From an uncultured Microcaldota archaeon (GTDB lineage Archaea > Micrarchaeota > Micrarchaeia > Anstonellales > Bilamarchaeaceae): a DNA stretch of 5,526 nt. The notes beneath the pieces are model-generated. The model had not been told where the DNA came from. It made no database searches and saw only the letters and a list, made by a program, of their open reading frames with translations. The stretch is from positions 1 to 5,526 of the forward strand of contig CAILMU010000121.1 of the NCBI GenBank assembly GCA_903835325.1, given 5' to 3'. A program made the translations under genes and the position numbers. Below are positions 4,707-5,526 of this stretch, piece by piece (positions within the stretch are counted from its first letter, which is position 1; each line of letters begins with the position of its first letter).

Positions 4707-5526
4707 TCAGAAGGCGAAGCCCGATAGGAACGATTCGATGAATGTTTTTGAGAGCTGGAACATTATGAGGGATCCTACGGCCAGCAGAGGGAAATATTTC
4801 ACCCCATAAAGAGCCCGGCCACGCGATATCACCCCTATCAGGATGGACACCAGGAAGGAATTGACGACCATGACGACTGTAGAAAGCATGACCATGTCGG
4901 AAGCGGTGATTAGTATCTTGCCGGAGAACATCTGCAGGTTCAGCGTCGTCGGAACGCTTCCGGTTACGGTCTCCTGATTGATTTTGAGGAAGACCGTCAC
5001 GAAATGGGTGGAAACGGACAGGAGGAAAGGCATTATCACGATAAGGATGAAGCCCAGGAAGATGGTGTATGTCCTTGTGGAGGCAGTCAGCTCCGCCCTC
5101 AAATCCTGAATGCGCCTCACATCCTGCGCTATAGAGGTGAGAAGCCGTGCCAGATGGCCTCCAGAACGGAGGCCTTTGGAGAAGAGGTTGACTGTCCGCT
5201 CCAGGATCTGCGAATCGAATCTGCTAGATACCTCCAGAAGGGCTTCCGAGAGGGGCGCTTTGCCCCCGCTCTTGGCGGCGCTAAAGCGGAGCTCGTCATA
5301 GAAAGGGCCGAATTCCGGCCTCGCCCCCTGGACGAAAGATGCGAAAGGGCTCATCCCGGCGCGCAGGTTCGATACCGTCAGGAGAAGGAAATCAGGGAGA
5401 ACCTTCTCGAGCTGGCTGGCGCGTTCTGCTATCACGTAATACAGCTGGAGGTATGATATCAGCGCGACGAAAAAGAACCCGCTCAGGAACAATGCCGCGG
5501 AGATCGTCACGGATGACAAGGTGGCG
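4707..5526 (-). CDS. T2SSF-domain pilus platform protein, TadC/FlaJ-like (5' partial)
   Basis: An inner-membrane platform of type IV pilus machines that couples the assembly ATPase to pilin polymerisation. The frame is open to the window edge (codons for Ala, Thr and Leu precede Ser). The TTG at 5519 has no SD in view, so the N-terminus is probably outside. Visible in order, numbered from that TTG: a membrane helix (about 5-28); a cytoplasmic T2SSF domain (about 35-145) with LPDFLLLTVSNLRAGMSPFASF, RPEFGPF and the family-typical SGG (119-121); and further membrane helices at about 151-176, 208-231 and 240-262. Archaeal members often carry two T2SSF copies, so this may be the second copy of a longer protein. 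The stop is 46 nt before the first pilin gene, which supports a role in assembling those pilins. The ATPase gene is not in the window and may lie upstream. Confidence 0.88.
   Translation of the reverse strand, partial: ATLSSVTISAALFLSGFFFVALISYLQLYYVIAERASQLEKVLPDFLLLTVSNLRAGMSPFASFVQGARPEFGPFYDELRFSAAKSGGKAPLSEALLEVSSRFDSQILERTVNLFSKGLRSGGHLARLLTSIAQDVRRIQDLRAELTASTRTYTIFLGFILIVIMPFLLSVSTHFVTVFLKINQETVTGSVPTTLNLQMFSGKILITASDMVMLSTVVMVVNSFLVSILIGVISRGRALYGVKYFPLLAVGSLIMFQLSKTFIESFLSGFAF

Noticed and set aside
5517..5519. TTG at 5519 as the start of the platform protein
   Set aside because: The frame is open to the edge and no SD is present in the seven bases in view. Family members usually have more sequence before this helix.
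1..5526. CRISPR arrays, insertion sequences, attachment sites, riboswitches
   Set aside because: No spaced short repeats, transposase motifs or terminal inverted repeats were seen. The tRNA 3' end is not duplicated in the window, so there is no sign of integration.

Overview
The window is archaeal chromosome. Four things show this: a beta-CASP nuclease with N-terminal KH domains (aCPSF1/FttA), a one-type archaeal 20S proteasome beta subunit, prepilins with the class III signal KKG|QVSTEYL, and a tRNA gene with an intron after position 37 and no encoded CCA. AT-rich TATA boxes lie about 25-30 nt upstream of the inferred transcript starts, and T-rich tracts follow most genes. The class III pilins, the short intergenic gaps and the TTG starts next to strong Shine-Dalgarno (SD) sequences would suit a DPANN lineage such as Micrarchaeota or Diapherotrites. 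That placement is an impression from the sequence, not a proven assignment.

Layout: almost everything is on the minus strand, so it reads right to left. At 5526-4707 is the C-terminal part of a T2SSF/TadC-FlaJ-like pilus platform protein, cut by the window edge. Two tandem class III prepilin genes follow (4660-4199 and 4092-3640), each with its own TATA box and T-rich terminator. These three form a pilus locus. Next come psmB (3533-2901) and aCPSF1/fttA (2762-867, with a TTG start that I prefer to the upstream ATGs), which serve protein degradation and transcription termination. Downstream, two 28-codon genes encode extremely acidic paralogous peptides (776-690 and 646-560) spaced exactly 130 nt apart. 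They are followed by an intron-containing tRNA-Arg(UCU) gene (461-333). The only plus-strand gene is the 3' end of a Pro/Ala-rich protein with a C-terminal membrane anchor (1-300). It converges on the tRNA gene across a shared A/T tract that can act as a terminator in both directions.

The least expected content is the pair of acidic micro-genes. They have a conserved start, length, Trp position and 20 acidic residues out of 28, and the upstream copy has a promoter. They are too short for ordinary gene finders. Second is the pilin pair, whose N-terminal 118 nt are about 95% identical with only silent differences while the rest has diverged. Third is the tRNA intron, whose bulge-helix-bulge core looks imperfect although the intron itself is highly structured.
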